From: Euzebyella marina
GTDB taxonomy: Bacteria; Bacteroidota; Bacteroidia; Flavobacteriales; Flavobacteriaceae
DNA length: 64,000 bases
Assembly: GCF_014855515.1 (NCBI RefSeq)
Contig: NZ_JACYFK010000002.1
Location: 620,001-684,000, forward strand
Direction of reading: 5' to 3'
The notes beneath the pieces are model-generated. The model saw only the letters and a program-made list of their open reading frames with translations, searched no databases and had not been told where the DNA came from. How positions within the stretch are numbered: position 1 is the first letter of the stretch; every line of letters starts with the position of its first letter. This document shows, piece by piece, positions 17,000 to 25,350 of this stretch. The position numbers and the translations under genes were made by a program.

Positions 17000-17530
17000 T
17001 TAATTTTCCAATTGGGTTTTTAAAGAACTTAACCCTTGTTCAAAGTCTTTACCGACCATTTTATCCATACTTAAGAACATGGCCATAATGCTCATCGGAA
17101 ACTTATTCTTACCGGAGAAGCCCCAAGTAACGGTGGAAGTTTCTTCAGTACTACCCTTATCTATCTGAAGGTAGCAGTCAGAGGTCGATGCCCATGGCTT
17201 TAGAAACCTCAACTCAGATTCAATTCGCTCTTCTGGTACTATTTTAGTGATTTCCTGTTCCCCCTCCCCTACTTCTTTATTTCCGTTCCAATAACTGACA
17301 CAGCCTACCTCACCATCGGTTCCCGTAAATTTTTTCTGCATATTAGGGTCTCGCCTGGCCCATGGAGACCAATCATCCATTTTTTTCAATGATTTTAAGT
17401 AAGTGAATACTTCTGATTGAGGCCTCGCAATTTGAATGGACCGTGAAACATGGTATTTTTTTGGTGCTATTAGCGCCAGTAAAAGAACGAGCGCCACGAG
17501 ACCTACGATGATATAAAGTGCTATATACAT
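17000..17530 (-). CDS. SRPBCC family protein with N-terminal membrane anchor
   Basis: A 176-residue protein. Residues about 3-23 ('IALYIIVGLVALVLLLALIA') form a membrane anchor, followed by a START/SRPBCC ligand-binding fold: 'YHVSRSIQIARPQSEVFTYL', 'MDDWSPWARRDPNMQKKFTG' and the C-terminal helix 'MDKMVGKDFEQGLSSLK'. The family binds hydrophobic ligands and is often called polyketide cyclase/dehydrase. No specific function can be given. It lies just upstream of the VOC gene. Confidence 0.87.
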   Translation of the reverse strand: MYIALYIIVGLVALVLLLALIAPKKYHVSRSIQIARPQSEVFTYLKSLKKMDDWSPWARRDPNMQKKFTGTDGEVGCVSYWNGNKEVGEGEQEITKIVPEERIESELRFLKPWASTSDCYLQIDKGSTEETSTVTWGFSGKNKFPMSIMAMFLSMDKMVGKDFEQGLSSLKTQLEN

Positions 17531-17627
17531 TTGTTTTTCAATTGATTGTTGAAATAAATATAGTAAAAATACAGAACGCCAACACCCATTTATACCTCTG
17601 AATATTTAAACATCAAAGATCTATAAC

Positions 17628-18290
17628 TCAAGAGGTAAGGCTATCATGGTAGCGCTGCACTATTTTATCTACACTTTTGATTGACTTCTTAGTCCAGTCC
17701 AATCTCTTTTCAAACTTCTCCTCTTCGGTTAAACCCCAATCTACTGTTGAATCTCGTAATCTTGCGGATAGCTGATGTAAAATAATCGCAACAGATACCG
17801 ATATGTTCAAACTCTCGGTAAAGCCGAGCATTGGAATCTTTAAGAATCCGTCACTTTTTGAAATAGCCTCTTCGCTTAGCCCCTCTCTTTCCGTACCGAA
17901 TATAAATGCTGTTTTTCGGTCCACATTGAAATCGTTCAAAAGACAGCTATCATAATATGGAGAAGTGGCCACAATTTGGTAACCTTTAGACTTAAGGGTA
18001 TCAATACACTTCGAAGTAGTTTCGTACCGATGAACATCGACCCATTTCTGAGCACCCATGGCAATTTTCTTATCCAATCTTTTGCCAAACCTATTTTCAA
18101 TTACATGCGCCTCTTGAATGCCAAAAATATCGCAACTTCTAATAACGGCACTCGTATTATGTAGCTGGTACACGTCTTCAATGGCTACCGTAAAAAATTT
18201 GGTACGTTCTTCAAGAATCTCGAGAAAGCGTTGTTTTCTCTCTTCTGAAATGAATTTCTCTAAATATGTAAGAAGTTGGTTGTCTTCCAT
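17628..18290 (-). CDS. trmH: TrmH family tRNA/rRNA (2'-O-ribose) methyltransferase
   Basis: A 220-residue SPOUT methyltransferase. All three knot motifs are present: motif 1 'HNTSAVIRSCDIFGIQEAHV' (about 43-62) with the catalytic Arg, motif 2 'FIFGTEREGLSEEA' and motif 3 'KIPMLGFTESLNISVSVAI'. The N- and C-terminal helical extensions agree with TrmH, which makes Gm18 in tRNA, rather than TrmL. Target assignment is by family only. It is divergent from the sirtuin gene. Confidence 0.88.
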   Translation of the reverse strand: MEDNQLLTYLEKFISEERKQRFLEILEERTKFFTVAIEDVYQLHNTSAVIRSCDIFGIQEAHVIENRFGKRLDKKIAMGAQKWVDVHRYETTSKCIDTLKSKGYQIVATSPYYDSCLLNDFNVDRKTAFIFGTEREGLSEEAISKSDGFLKIPMLGFTESLNISVSVAIILHQLSARLRDSTVDWGLTEEEKFEKRLDWTKKSIKSVDKIVQRYHDSLTS

Positions 18291-18325
18291 TGATCTAAAA
18301 TAATAAAAACTCTATTTTTATAAAG

Positions 18326-19027
18326 ATGAAGAAGCAGATAACCATTTTAACCGGAGCCGGGGTAAGTGCAGAAAGCGGCATTAACACCTTTCGTGATGCG
18401 GATGGACTTTGGGAAGGCCGTGATGTCATGGAAGTAGCTTCGCCCCAAGGTTTTTACAACAACCCTGAATTGGTGTTGGATTTTTATAACCAAAGAAGAA
18501 GGCAACTCCCATTGGTAAAACCGAACAAAGCGCATTTGGCCTTGGTAGACCTAGAAAAGAACTATCATGTTGAAATTATCACTCAAAACGTAGATGACCT
18601 TCACGAAAGGGCTGGAAGTACCCGCGTCTTGCATTTGCATGGCGAACTTTTAAAGGTAAGAAGTACGGGCAACGAATCGGATGTCAAAACTTGGCATGAT
18701 GACCTCATTCTCGGAGATTTTTGCGACAAAGGGCATCAACTAAGACCACATATCGTGTGGTTTGGCGAAGAAGTTCCTCTGCTGCAAAGAGCGGTCGAAA
18801 TAACGGCACAATCAGATATTCTCATTATTATCGGCACATCGATGCAGGTATACCCCGCGGCAGGGTTGGTCAATTATGTTAGCCCCGAAACCCCTATTTA
18901 CTTTATTGACCCGAAGCCAGCGGTTCAAGAGCGTGATTTTGAAAATTTGACCATCATGGCAAAAACTGCCGTGAATGGGGTTCCCGACTTAGTACTGCGA
19001 CTAATGTCCGACCACAATCACAATTAA
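18326..19027 (+). CDS. cobB: NAD-dependent protein deacylase, sirtuin (CobB/SIRT5-like)
   Basis: A 233-residue class III sirtuin. NAD-binding motifs are 'LTGAGVSAESGINTFRDADGLW' (split here by function), 'TQNVDDLHERAGS' and the catalytic His in 'VLHLHGEL'. 'FYNQRRRQL' carries the Tyr and Arg that in CobB and SIRT5 recognise succinyl or malonyl lysine, so desuccinylase activity is plausible. Unusually, the zinc module between 'LHGELLKVR' and 'LRPHIVWFGE' contains a single Cys instead of four. A compact protein without structural zinc is the likely result. It is followed 14 nt later by the HEAT-like gene. Confidence 0.92.
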   Translation: MKKQITILTGAGVSAESGINTFRDADGLWEGRDVMEVASPQGFYNNPELVLDFYNQRRRQLPLVKPNKAHLALVDLEKNYHVEIITQNVDDLHERAGSTRVLHLHGELLKVRSTGNESDVKTWHDDLILGDFCDKGHQLRPHIVWFGEEVPLLQRAVEITAQSDILIIIGTSMQVYPAAGLVNYVSPETPIYFIDPKPAVQERDFENLTIMAKTAVNGVPDLVLRLMSDHNHN

Positions 19028-19041
19028 ATAAATAGCGCTAC

Positions 19042-19602
19042 GTGCAAAAAGAAGAACTTTATAAAGCACTTGATTATGTAAATCATTCCCGAGAAAAAAG
19101 GGCAGAAATGTCTTCTTTGGTACTCAATAACCCAGAATTAGTACAGCCTTTACTTGAAATAGCCTTTGATGTAGATGATTCTATTTCGAACCGGGCATGT
19201 TGGGTTTTAGAGTTTGCGGCCAAAGAGAATATTGGGTACATCTTGCCGTATCTCGATGTATTTACTTCTAACCTTCGAAACGTCCATTTCGACTCCGCGG
19301 TCAGGCCTATGGCAAAAATCTGTGAGTTTTTAACAAAGGCATATTTTTCAAAAGACAATAATAGGGTAAAGCAAAAAGTTACAGAAAGTCATCTAGAACT
19401 TATTACAGCGGCCTGTTTTGACTGGTTGATAGGCGAACATAAGGTGGCCGCGCAGGCATACTCTATGACGTGCCTTTTGCTTTTGGGCAGAAAGTATGAT
19501 TGGATACATCCTGAATTAAAAATGGTCATTGAGCAAAACTATGGTTCGGGCAGTGCCGCATATCAGGCGAGGGCGAGGCATACCCTAGCGAAATTAAAGT
19601 AA
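19042..19602 (+). CDS. HEAT-repeat-like helical protein of unknown function
   Basis: A 186-residue all-helical protein starting with GTG. Segments such as 'NPELVQPLLEIAFDVDDSISNRACWVLEFAAKE' (two helices) and 'HKVAAQAYSMTCLLLLGRK' look like HEAT/armadillo units. It has no signal peptide. It sits 14 nt after the sirtuin gene and 92 nt before purB. It shows none of the adenylosuccinate lyase motifs, so any such label taken from the neighbour would be wrong. Function unknown. Confidence 0.75.
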   Translation: MQKEELYKALDYVNHSREKRAEMSSLVLNNPELVQPLLEIAFDVDDSISNRACWVLEFAAKENIGYILPYLDVFTSNLRNVHFDSAVRPMAKICEFLTKAYFSKDNNRVKQKVTESHLELITAACFDWLIGEHKVAAQAYSMTCLLLLGRKYDWIHPELKMVIEQNYGSGSAAYQARARHTLAKLK

Positions 19603-19654
19603 TCTGGTTTCCTTTTTCCTTATGAAGTAATCCTTAAAAATCGACCTGAAGTGG

Positions 19655-19662
19655 TATCTTTG
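19655..19662 (+). promoter_or_regulatory. Candidate -7 element of purB
   Basis: TATCTTTG matches TAnnTTTG, 32 nt before the purB ATG. It gives a plausible leader of about 25 nt. The -33 region lacks a TTTG. Confidence 0.55.
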
Positions 19663-19694
19663 CGTTTTCTAAAATCAATCTGAACGCATCAATT

Positions 19695-21038
19695 ATGTCG
19701 CTTAATCCTTTAACCGCTATTTCTCCTATTGACGGACGTTACCGAAGTAAAACCGAATCTCTTTCCGATTATTTTTCGGAAGAGGCTTTGATCAAGTATC
19801 GTGTTTTAGTCGAAATCGAATATTTTATCGCTCTTTGCGAAATACCCCTACCTCAGTTAAAGGCTTTCGACAGTTCAAAATTTGATGCCCTTAGAGAACT
19901 TTACAAGAACTTCGATTCTGCCGATGCTCAGGAAATAAAGGATATAGAAAAAGTAACGAACCATGATGTTAAGGCCGTCGAGTACTTTATCAAAAAAGCC
20001 TTCGACAAATTAGGTCTTAGCGAGTTCAAAGAATTCATTCATTTCGGGCTTACCTCTCAAGATATCAACAATACGGCGATTCCGCTCTCTATCAAAGAGG
20101 CTATGAACGATGTGTATGTTCCAGGGTATTTAGAATTACTTACAAAACTTGAAGAACTTGCCTCGGAGTGGGAAGATGTTCCGATGTTGGCCAGAACCCA
20201 TGGGCAACCGGCTTCACCGACACGACTGGGTAAGGAAATAGAGGTATTTATAGAGCGCCTAAGAGAACAGTTCAATCTATTGAACGATGTACCAAGTGCC
20301 GCTAAATTTGGTGGTGCCACCGGAAATTACAATGCCCATAAAGTAGCTTACCCTACTATCGATTGGAAAGCTTTTGGCCAACAGTTTGTCCAACAAAAAT
20401 TAGGGCTACATCACTCCTTTCCTACCACCCAAATTGAGCACTATGACCATATGGCTGCCTTGTTTGACGCCCTAAAACGTATTAACACTATTATTCTTGA
20501 TCTTGATAGGGATTTTTGGACTTACGTTTCTATGGATTACTTCAAACAGAAAATAAAAAAAGGAGAGGTTGGGTCATCGGCCATGCCACACAAAGTGAAC
20601 CCTATCGATTTTGAAAATTCAGAAGGAAACTTGGGGATTGCCAACGCTGTTTTTGAACATTTGGCCTCTAAATTACCGGTCTCTCGCCTACAGCGCGATC
20701 TTACCGATAGTACCGTGCTTAGAAATGTTGGGGTACCGTTTGCGCATACTTTAATTGCCTTTCAATCTACTTTAAAAGGTCTGAACAAGCTTCTTTTGAA
20801 CCGAGAGAAATTTGAAAAGGATCTCGAAAACAACTGGGCGGTAGTGGCCGAGGCCATTCAGACCATTCTTCGTAGGGAAGGCTACCCTAACCCCTATGAA
20901 GCATTAAAGGGGCTTACCAGAACCAACGAAGCCATCAATCAAACTTCAATATCATCATTCATCGATACCCTTGAGGTTTCTGAAGATATTAAAGCCGAGT
21001 TGAAAGCAATTAGCCCGAGTAACTATACAGGCATTTAA
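19695..21038 (+). CDS. purB: Adenylosuccinate lyase
   Basis: A 447-residue fumarase/aspartase-superfamily enzyme. It cleaves SAICAR to AICAR and adenylosuccinate to AMP in purine synthesis. Seen are the opening 'LNPLTAISPIDGRYRSKT', the catalytic His regions 'TSQDINNTA' and 'LARTHGQPASPT', and the flexible signature loop 'GSSAMPHKVNPIDFENSEGN' (near residue 295) with the catalytic Ser. The length matches the E. coli-type enzyme. It appears to have its own promoter. Confidence 0.97.
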   Translation: MSLNPLTAISPIDGRYRSKTESLSDYFSEEALIKYRVLVEIEYFIALCEIPLPQLKAFDSSKFDALRELYKNFDSADAQEIKDIEKVTNHDVKAVEYFIKKAFDKLGLSEFKEFIHFGLTSQDINNTAIPLSIKEAMNDVYVPGYLELLTKLEELASEWEDVPMLARTHGQPASPTRLGKEIEVFIERLREQFNLLNDVPSAAKFGGATGNYNAHKVAYPTIDWKAFGQQFVQQKLGLHHSFPTTQIEHYDHMAALFDALKRINTIILDLDRDFWTYVSMDYFKQKIKKGEVGSSAMPHKVNPIDFENSEGNLGIANAVFEHLASKLPVSRLQRDLTDSTVLRNVGVPFAHTLIAFQSTLKGLNKLLLNREKFEKDLENNWAVVAEAIQTILRREGYPNPYEALKGLTRTNEAINQTSISSFIDTLEVSEDIKAELKAISPSNYTGI

Positions 21039-21053
21039 GTCAAGGTTTTTTTG

Positions 21054-21131
21054 AATAGCACCAAATACTGGTGCATGCTATTACTAAGTTTGCCATATTA
21101 GCGTATTTGCGTTATCACGGGTTGAACCGTG
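21054..21131 (+). other. Two hairpins in the purB-mscS intergenic region
   Basis: GCACCA (21058-21063) pairs with TGGTGC (21069-21074) around a 5-nt loop, and AATA/TATT flank it. A second stem CACGG (21116-21120)/CCGTG (21127-21131) follows. Neither has a T run, so they are not standard terminators; a leader or attenuating role is possible. Confidence 0.4.
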
Positions 21132-21158
21132 CCAATTAAATAACTCAAAACCACCCAT

Positions 21159-22058
21159 ATGGAAAACAAATTTTCAGTTGAAGACTCTATAGGCAAACTT
21201 TGGGATAAATTAGATGGATGGTTGGATGCCATCATCTTAAAACTTCCTAACATTGCAATGGCCATAGTGGTAATGATTATCTTTTATTTCATTGCCAGAG
21301 GCTTGAGAAGATTGTTCAGAAACGTTCTTCTCAAAAGAATAAGTCAAGTATCCATTCAAGAAATTATTAGCAAGACAGTTTTTGTAACCGTTCTACTAAT
21401 AGGTTTCTTTATAGCTCTGGGTGTATTGGAGCTGGATAAGGTTCTTACCAGTATTCTGGCAGGTGCCGGGGTTATAGGTTTGGCCGTGGGGCTTGCCTTG
21501 CAGGGAACGCTAAGCAATACTTTTGGAGGGTTGCTTTTATCCTTCATGCCAAACATAAAAATCAACGATTATATTCAGAATGGTGACGCCTCGGGTACTG
21601 TAGAGGAAATAAGTTTACGAAACATAGTAATCAAAACCCCTGAAAACAATACGGTGGTAATACCAAATTCAAATTTTGTTGATAGCGCTTTCACCAACTA
21701 CTCTTTGACAGAGAGAGGACGCGTTTTTGTTCACTGCGGTGTTGGCTATGAGAGTAATTTACAGGAAGTGGAGGATTTAACCGTAAAAATCATTACCGAG
21801 AATTTCGAGCAAAGGGGTAATGAAGAGGTTGAATTCTTCTTCACCGAATTTGGAGACAGCTCTATTAATTTTATGGTCCGTTTTTGGACGGATGTTAGAA
21901 CTAAAAAACAAGAACACGCTGCTAGACACAAAGCAGTCAAATTGATTAAAGCTCATTTCGATGAGAAAGATATTAATATTCCTTTCCCTATCAGAACCCT
22001 TGATTTTGGAAAGAACAACCTAACAATTCATACTGAAGAAAAGAACACTGAAGATTAA
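21159..22058 (+). CDS. Small-conductance mechanosensitive channel (MscS family), copy 1
   Basis: A 299-residue protein. Three membrane segments are at about 28-47, 68-90 and 95-125, the last being the pore-lining TM3 'GAGVIGLAVGLALQGTLSNTFGG', followed by the beta domain ('DYIQNGDASGTVEEISLRNIVI') and C-terminal alpha/beta region. It opens on membrane tension to release solutes during hypo-osmotic shock. It converges with a second MscS gene, and they share a strong bidirectional terminator. Some sequence around TM3 and the beta domain is common to both. Confidence 0.92.
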   Translation: MENKFSVEDSIGKLWDKLDGWLDAIILKLPNIAMAIVVMIIFYFIARGLRRLFRNVLLKRISQVSIQEIISKTVFVTVLLIGFFIALGVLELDKVLTSILAGAGVIGLAVGLALQGTLSNTFGGLLLSFMPNIKINDYIQNGDASGTVEEISLRNIVIKTPENNTVVIPNSNFVDSAFTNYSLTERGRVFVHCGVGYESNLQEVEDLTVKIITENFEQRGNEEVEFFFTEFGDSSINFMVRFWTDVRTKKQEHAARHKAVKLIKAHFDEKDINIPFPIRTLDFGKNNLTIHTEEKNTED

Positions 22059-22080
22059 ACAACTTTAGCTATCTAAAACA

Positions 22081-22109
22081 AAAAAGGGCCGCACGGAGCG
22101 GCCCTTTTT
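22081..22109. terminator. Bidirectional terminator between the two mscS genes
   Basis: A perfect 12-bp stem AAAAAGGGCCGC/GCGGCCCTTTTT with a 5-nt loop ACGGA works symmetrically for both convergent genes. Confidence 0.95.
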
Positions 22110-22128
22110 CATTCTCTTAATTGCGATT

Positions 22129-22944
22129 TTAGCCCTTTTTTTGAATTTCTACTTGATGTGGGTACGGAATCTCGATTCCCGCCTGGTCCAATGCCAATTT
22201 ACAACCTTCTACGGTACTGAAATAAACCGACCAATAGTCTTCTGGTTTGCAAAAGGGTCTTACGGCAAAATTTACCGAACTGTCGGCAAGCTCCGAAACA
22301 TTGACAGAAGGTGCCGGTTCTTTCAAAACCTTTGGGTTAGAGGTCAATACTTGCAAAAGAACATCTTTAGTTTGTTTGATGTCCTCACCATACCCAACAC
22401 CTACTACCGTATCTACCCTCATCTTTCCTTCTGTAGTGTAATTGATAATATTTCCATTAGCTAAAACCCCATTGGGCACAATCGCCAGTTTGTTCTGAGG
22501 GGTAATCAATTTGGTCGTAAATATCTCAATCTCCTTTACAGATCCCAGAACACCTTGGGCCTCGATTAAATCGCCGATTCTATAGGGTTTAAAAATCATG
22601 ATCAGTACACCACCTGCAAAATTGCTTAGTGATCCCTGCAAGGCCAAACCAACAGCAAGACCGGCAGCCCCAATAATAGCTGCAAATGTGGTAACATTGA
22701 CCCCTAGGGTCGATATTACTATTATGACCAACAGCGCTTTTAGTGCCCAAGCCAACATATTTACTAAAAACCTCTGTAACGAGAGGTCATAGGTGCCTTT
22801 GGCCATCATTTTTCGTACTCCTTTTAAAAGGTTTTTAATAACCCATGAACCGATAATATAGATGAGTATCGCACCTAAAATTTTTGGTCCGTACTCTACC
22901 GCAAACTCGATTCCTTGATTCATCCAGATTTCTGCTTGTTCCAT
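22129..22944 (-). CDS. Small-conductance mechanosensitive channel (MscS family), copy 2
   Basis: A 271-residue protein with the canonical E. coli MscS layout. Three membrane helices come first, TM3 reading 'AAGLAVGLALQGSLSNFAGGVLIMIF', then 'PYRIGDLIEAQGVLGSVKEI' and 'IVPNGVLANGNIINYT', with the C-terminal domain ending 'IPYPHQVEIQ'. It is closer to classical MscS than copy 1, which has a longer N-terminal region and a different tail. The two probably differ in tension threshold or expression. Confidence 0.93.
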   Translation of the reverse strand: MEQAEIWMNQGIEFAVEYGPKILGAILIYIIGSWVIKNLLKGVRKMMAKGTYDLSLQRFLVNMLAWALKALLVIIVISTLGVNVTTFAAIIGAAGLAVGLALQGSLSNFAGGVLIMIFKPYRIGDLIEAQGVLGSVKEIEIFTTKLITPQNKLAIVPNGVLANGNIINYTTEGKMRVDTVVGVGYGEDIKQTKDVLLQVLTSNPKVLKEPAPSVNVSELADSSVNFAVRPFCKPEDYWSVYFSTVEGCKLALDQAGIEIPYPHQVEIQKKG

Positions 22945-23061
22945 AATTCAATGATTTAGTTAGTGTTAAGTCATAAAGTTAAAAAAATCACCGATTGGAT
23001 TAAGGTTATTTTAATGTTACAAAATGAACGTTTATGTTAGTTATAATTCATTCCCAATAAA

Positions 23062-23093
23062 AAATCCCACTACTTTGAAAGTAGCGGGATTTA
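23062..23093 (-). terminator. Terminator of the ECF sigma/DUF4252 operon
   Basis: On the minus strand AAATCCCgCTACTTT pairs with AAAGTAGtGGGATTT and is followed by a T run. It lies 24 nt beyond the stop of the last DUF4252 gene. Confidence 0.88.
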
Positions 23094-23116
23094 ATATTGT
23101 TCTTAATGATATGTAA

Positions 23117-23656
23117 CTAGCCTTTCAAAAGCTGCCCTAACTGTTCAAGGCCTTCCCCTTTATAATCTGATTTCTCAAGTGCTTTCATAAACTGGATCAT
23201 ATTGGCCGGATTCATATCATCACCTAAAACACGAACAAGCAGAAACCCCTTATCGTTACTGTCTCCATAAATTACCACCTCATCAATTGCCTCATCATCT
23301 CCCAAATAACTGATGGTGGCCTTACCGTACGCAGTATTCATTTTCATAAGCTCGGTAAATTTCGAGTCTTTTAAAATTGTCCTTACCTTCGTCCTCTCTA
23401 CTTGAAATTCAGCATCGTTAGCTTCATTCTTTCTGAAAGCCAGAACATTCAATTTTTTAAATGATTCTAAACTTTTCTTCTGTTCTACCGACATATCTGC
23501 CATTTCTAAATTTAAAAGACTGGCCGGTAGATCAATCGATAAAAAATTGGGGTTCTCAGAATTGTCAACATAATATTCTTGTAAGCTTTGCTTCGAAGAA
23601 CAAGCGCCTAAAAAAAGTAGAACTAAAAGGCAGAAGGTAACTCTGATTGTTTTCAT
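23117..23656 (-). CDS. DUF4252 family lipoprotein (third copy)
   Basis: A 179-residue protein. The start is placed at the ATG at 23656, which gives a proper lipoprotein signal 'KTIRVTFCLLVLLFLGACSS'. The longer reading from 23725 would bury this signal. The mature region includes 'FTELMKMNTAYGKATISYLG' and 'DEVVIYGDSNDKGFLLVRVLG', matching the two upstream DUF4252 proteins. Unlike them it carries a lipobox Cys and has a shorter acidic region. It is the last gene of the sigma-factor operon. Function unknown. Confidence 0.83.
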   Translation of the reverse strand: MKTIRVTFCLLVLLFLGACSSKQSLQEYYVDNSENPNFLSIDLPASLLNLEMADMSVEQKKSLESFKKLNVLAFRKNEANDAEFQVERTKVRTILKDSKFTELMKMNTAYGKATISYLGDDEAIDEVVIYGDSNDKGFLLVRVLGDDMNPANMIQFMKALEKSDYKGEGLEQLGQLLKG

Positions 23657-23708
23657 ATTTTTTATTGCTTTAAGGTTGAATGCAATTACTAAACACATTA
23701 AGCCGTTT

Positions 23709-24251
23709 TTACCTGCCGGCCTCATTAAGTTCTTTAGGCAAATTCATTTGTTTGGTAAGGGCCGAAATCTTGTTTAAATCGATATCACCCGTAAGTGAAA
23801 CCAACACACTCTCAAACTTACGATTACCTATTTCAATGTTTTTATTGTTGATATCAGATACAAAAAGTAAAAGTTCGCGAACGTGATTTTCATCTCTACC
23901 CTGTTTGATATAGAACTTAACATTGGCTTCTTTGTCTTTTACCCTCATCAATTCTTCCATAGAAGATGATTTTAGGTATTTACTGACCGTTTTGTGCATG
24001 TCTTGAGAGATGTTGGCATCTTCTGTTACGAAAACCTTGATTCCGCTTAAGCCCCTAGAAAGCTCGGCGAAATCTTGTGCCTCTTGGTTCTCTCGATCAA
24101 GAGATGCGACATCACCCGCTAATTTTATTAGACCTTTGTTAATAGATATCGAGGTAACATGATCCATATCTTCAAACTTGTCAAAGATTGATTGAGCTGA
24201 TCCTAAAAAGGGTAATAATGCAATTGCTAGTACTAAACTTAGTTTTTTCAT
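23709..24251 (-). CDS. DUF4252 family secreted protein (second copy)
   Basis: A 180-residue protein with a Sec signal peptide ('LSLVLAIALLPFLGSAQS'). The mature domain begins 'IFDKFEDMDHVTSISINKGL'. 'MEELMRVKDKEANVKFYIKQG' and 'LVSLTGDIDLNKISALTKQMNLPKELNEAGR' are almost the same as in the first copy, so the pair arose by tandem duplication. DUF4252 proteins are periplasmic or surface proteins of unknown function, seen beside ECF sigma genes in Bacteroidota. Confidence 0.88.
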   Translation of the reverse strand: MKKLSLVLAIALLPFLGSAQSIFDKFEDMDHVTSISINKGLIKLAGDVASLDRENQEAQDFAELSRGLSGIKVFVTEDANISQDMHKTVSKYLKSSSMEELMRVKDKEANVKFYIKQGRDENHVRELLLFVSDINNKNIEIGNRKFESVLVSLTGDIDLNKISALTKQMNLPKELNEAGR

Positions 24252-24333
24252 GACTGTTGATTTAATGATTGATGAATTAATATTTGATTGTTTAAAATAT
24301 CTCGACTTTGAATAAGCTGATATGATGTTCCTA

Positions 24334-24885
24334 TTAGCGACCTCCTTTCTTTCCAGCTTCGTTCAACTCTTCAGGTAAGTTCATTTTCTTGGTCAATGAA
24401 CCAATTTTATTGAGGTCGATATCGCCCGTAAGAGATAATAAGACCGTTTCAAAATTTCGCCCGTTGAGATCAATGTTGGCATTTTGTATACCGCTGACCA
24501 ACATTAACAATTCGCTCACATGGTCTTCGTCTTTACCGCTACGTATGTAAAATTTTACGTTGGCATCTTTGTCTTTGACCCGCATCAACTCTTCAAGTTT
24601 GGCACTCTTTAAGTACCTATCGACAGATGTCTTCATATCGGCACCAATGGCAGGGTCTTCGGTAATAAAAACCTTTAGGTTATTGAGGCTCTTGGCAATA
24701 TCCATAAATTCTTGGGCCTCTGGGTCGTCTACCTCAACATCGATTTTACTTAAAAGATTGAACATGCTTCGGTTTACGACTACTGCACTGACCTTGTCTA
24801 GATCTTCATATTTATCGAACAAAGATTGTGATTGGGCCAAGATGGGGGTAAATACTATTGCCAGTACAACTAGAATCTTTTTCAT
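24334..24885 (-). CDS. DUF4252 family secreted protein (first copy)
   Basis: A 183-residue protein with a signal peptide ending 'ILAQSQS'. The domain runs 'LFDKYEDLDKVSAVVVNRSM' to 'LLSLTGDIDLNKIGSLTKKM', ending with 'LNEAGKKGGR'. It is clearly paralogous to the second copy throughout and to the third copy in part. It follows the putative anti-sigma gene by 15 nt, so it belongs to the same operon and is a likely output or envelope partner of that signalling pair. Confidence 0.88.
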   Translation of the reverse strand: MKKILVVLAIVFTPILAQSQSLFDKYEDLDKVSAVVVNRSMFNLLSKIDVEVDDPEAQEFMDIAKSLNNLKVFITEDPAIGADMKTSVDRYLKSAKLEELMRVKDKDANVKFYIRSGKDEDHVSELLMLVSGIQNANIDLNGRNFETVLLSLTGDIDLNKIGSLTKKMNLPEELNEAGKKGGR

Positions 24886-24900
24886 TTCAGTATTATTAAT

Positions 24901-25350
24901 TTAGTTTTTGTTATAAATCTTCTCTTGCGCTTCTACAAATTCATTTAGATACGCTACTTTTTCAGTACCTCTGTTAAAGTTCTCGGCCAACATGGCCAAC
25001 GCTTTTCGGGTTTCTTGGTAGGCATATTCGGCCTTTTGCTTTTCGAGCTGTTGCTGATCGTAATAATCTTTACCGAAATAGGTTCCGACCATTAAAACCG
25101 TTACCGCGGCAACCGATAACCAAGGGTATAACCTTTTTAGAGAAACACCCGTACTTTTCTTTAGCGGAACTTTTCCGGTGAACCGCTCTGACTTGGCACT
25201 ATTAAGGTAGCCGAACATCGGTCGGTATTGTTCTAAGTGTGCCGGAATATCGGGCCGGGCAAAATATTCCTTTAATTCTTTCTCTTCGGCTATAGTGGTC
25301 TCAGCTTCAAAATACCTAGCCAATAAATCTTCTACTCTATCCAATTCCAT
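24901..25350 (-). CDS. Putative membrane anti-sigma factor
   Basis: A 149-residue protein with an N-terminal soluble part ('VEDLLARYFEAETTIAEEKELKEYF', a pattern of Bacteroidota anti-sigma-like proteins), one membrane segment near residues 72-87 ('YPWLSVAAVTVLMVGTYFG'), and a helical C-terminus outside. The start overlaps the sigma-factor gene by 14 nt, which strongly suggests coupled translation and a regulatory pair. The class (zinc-binding ZAS or other) is not clear, because no HxxxCxxC motif is present. Confidence 0.75.
   Translation of the reverse strand: MELDRVEDLLARYFEAETTIAEEKELKEYFARPDIPAHLEQYRPMFGYLNSAKSERFTGKVPLKKSTGVSLKRLYPWLSVAAVTVLMVGTYFGKDYYDQQQLEKQKAEYAYQETRKALAMLAENFNRGTEKVAYLNEFVEAQEKIYNKN

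Noticed and set aside
21054-21082. Rho-independent terminator after purB
   Set aside because: The hairpin is not followed by a T run on either strand.
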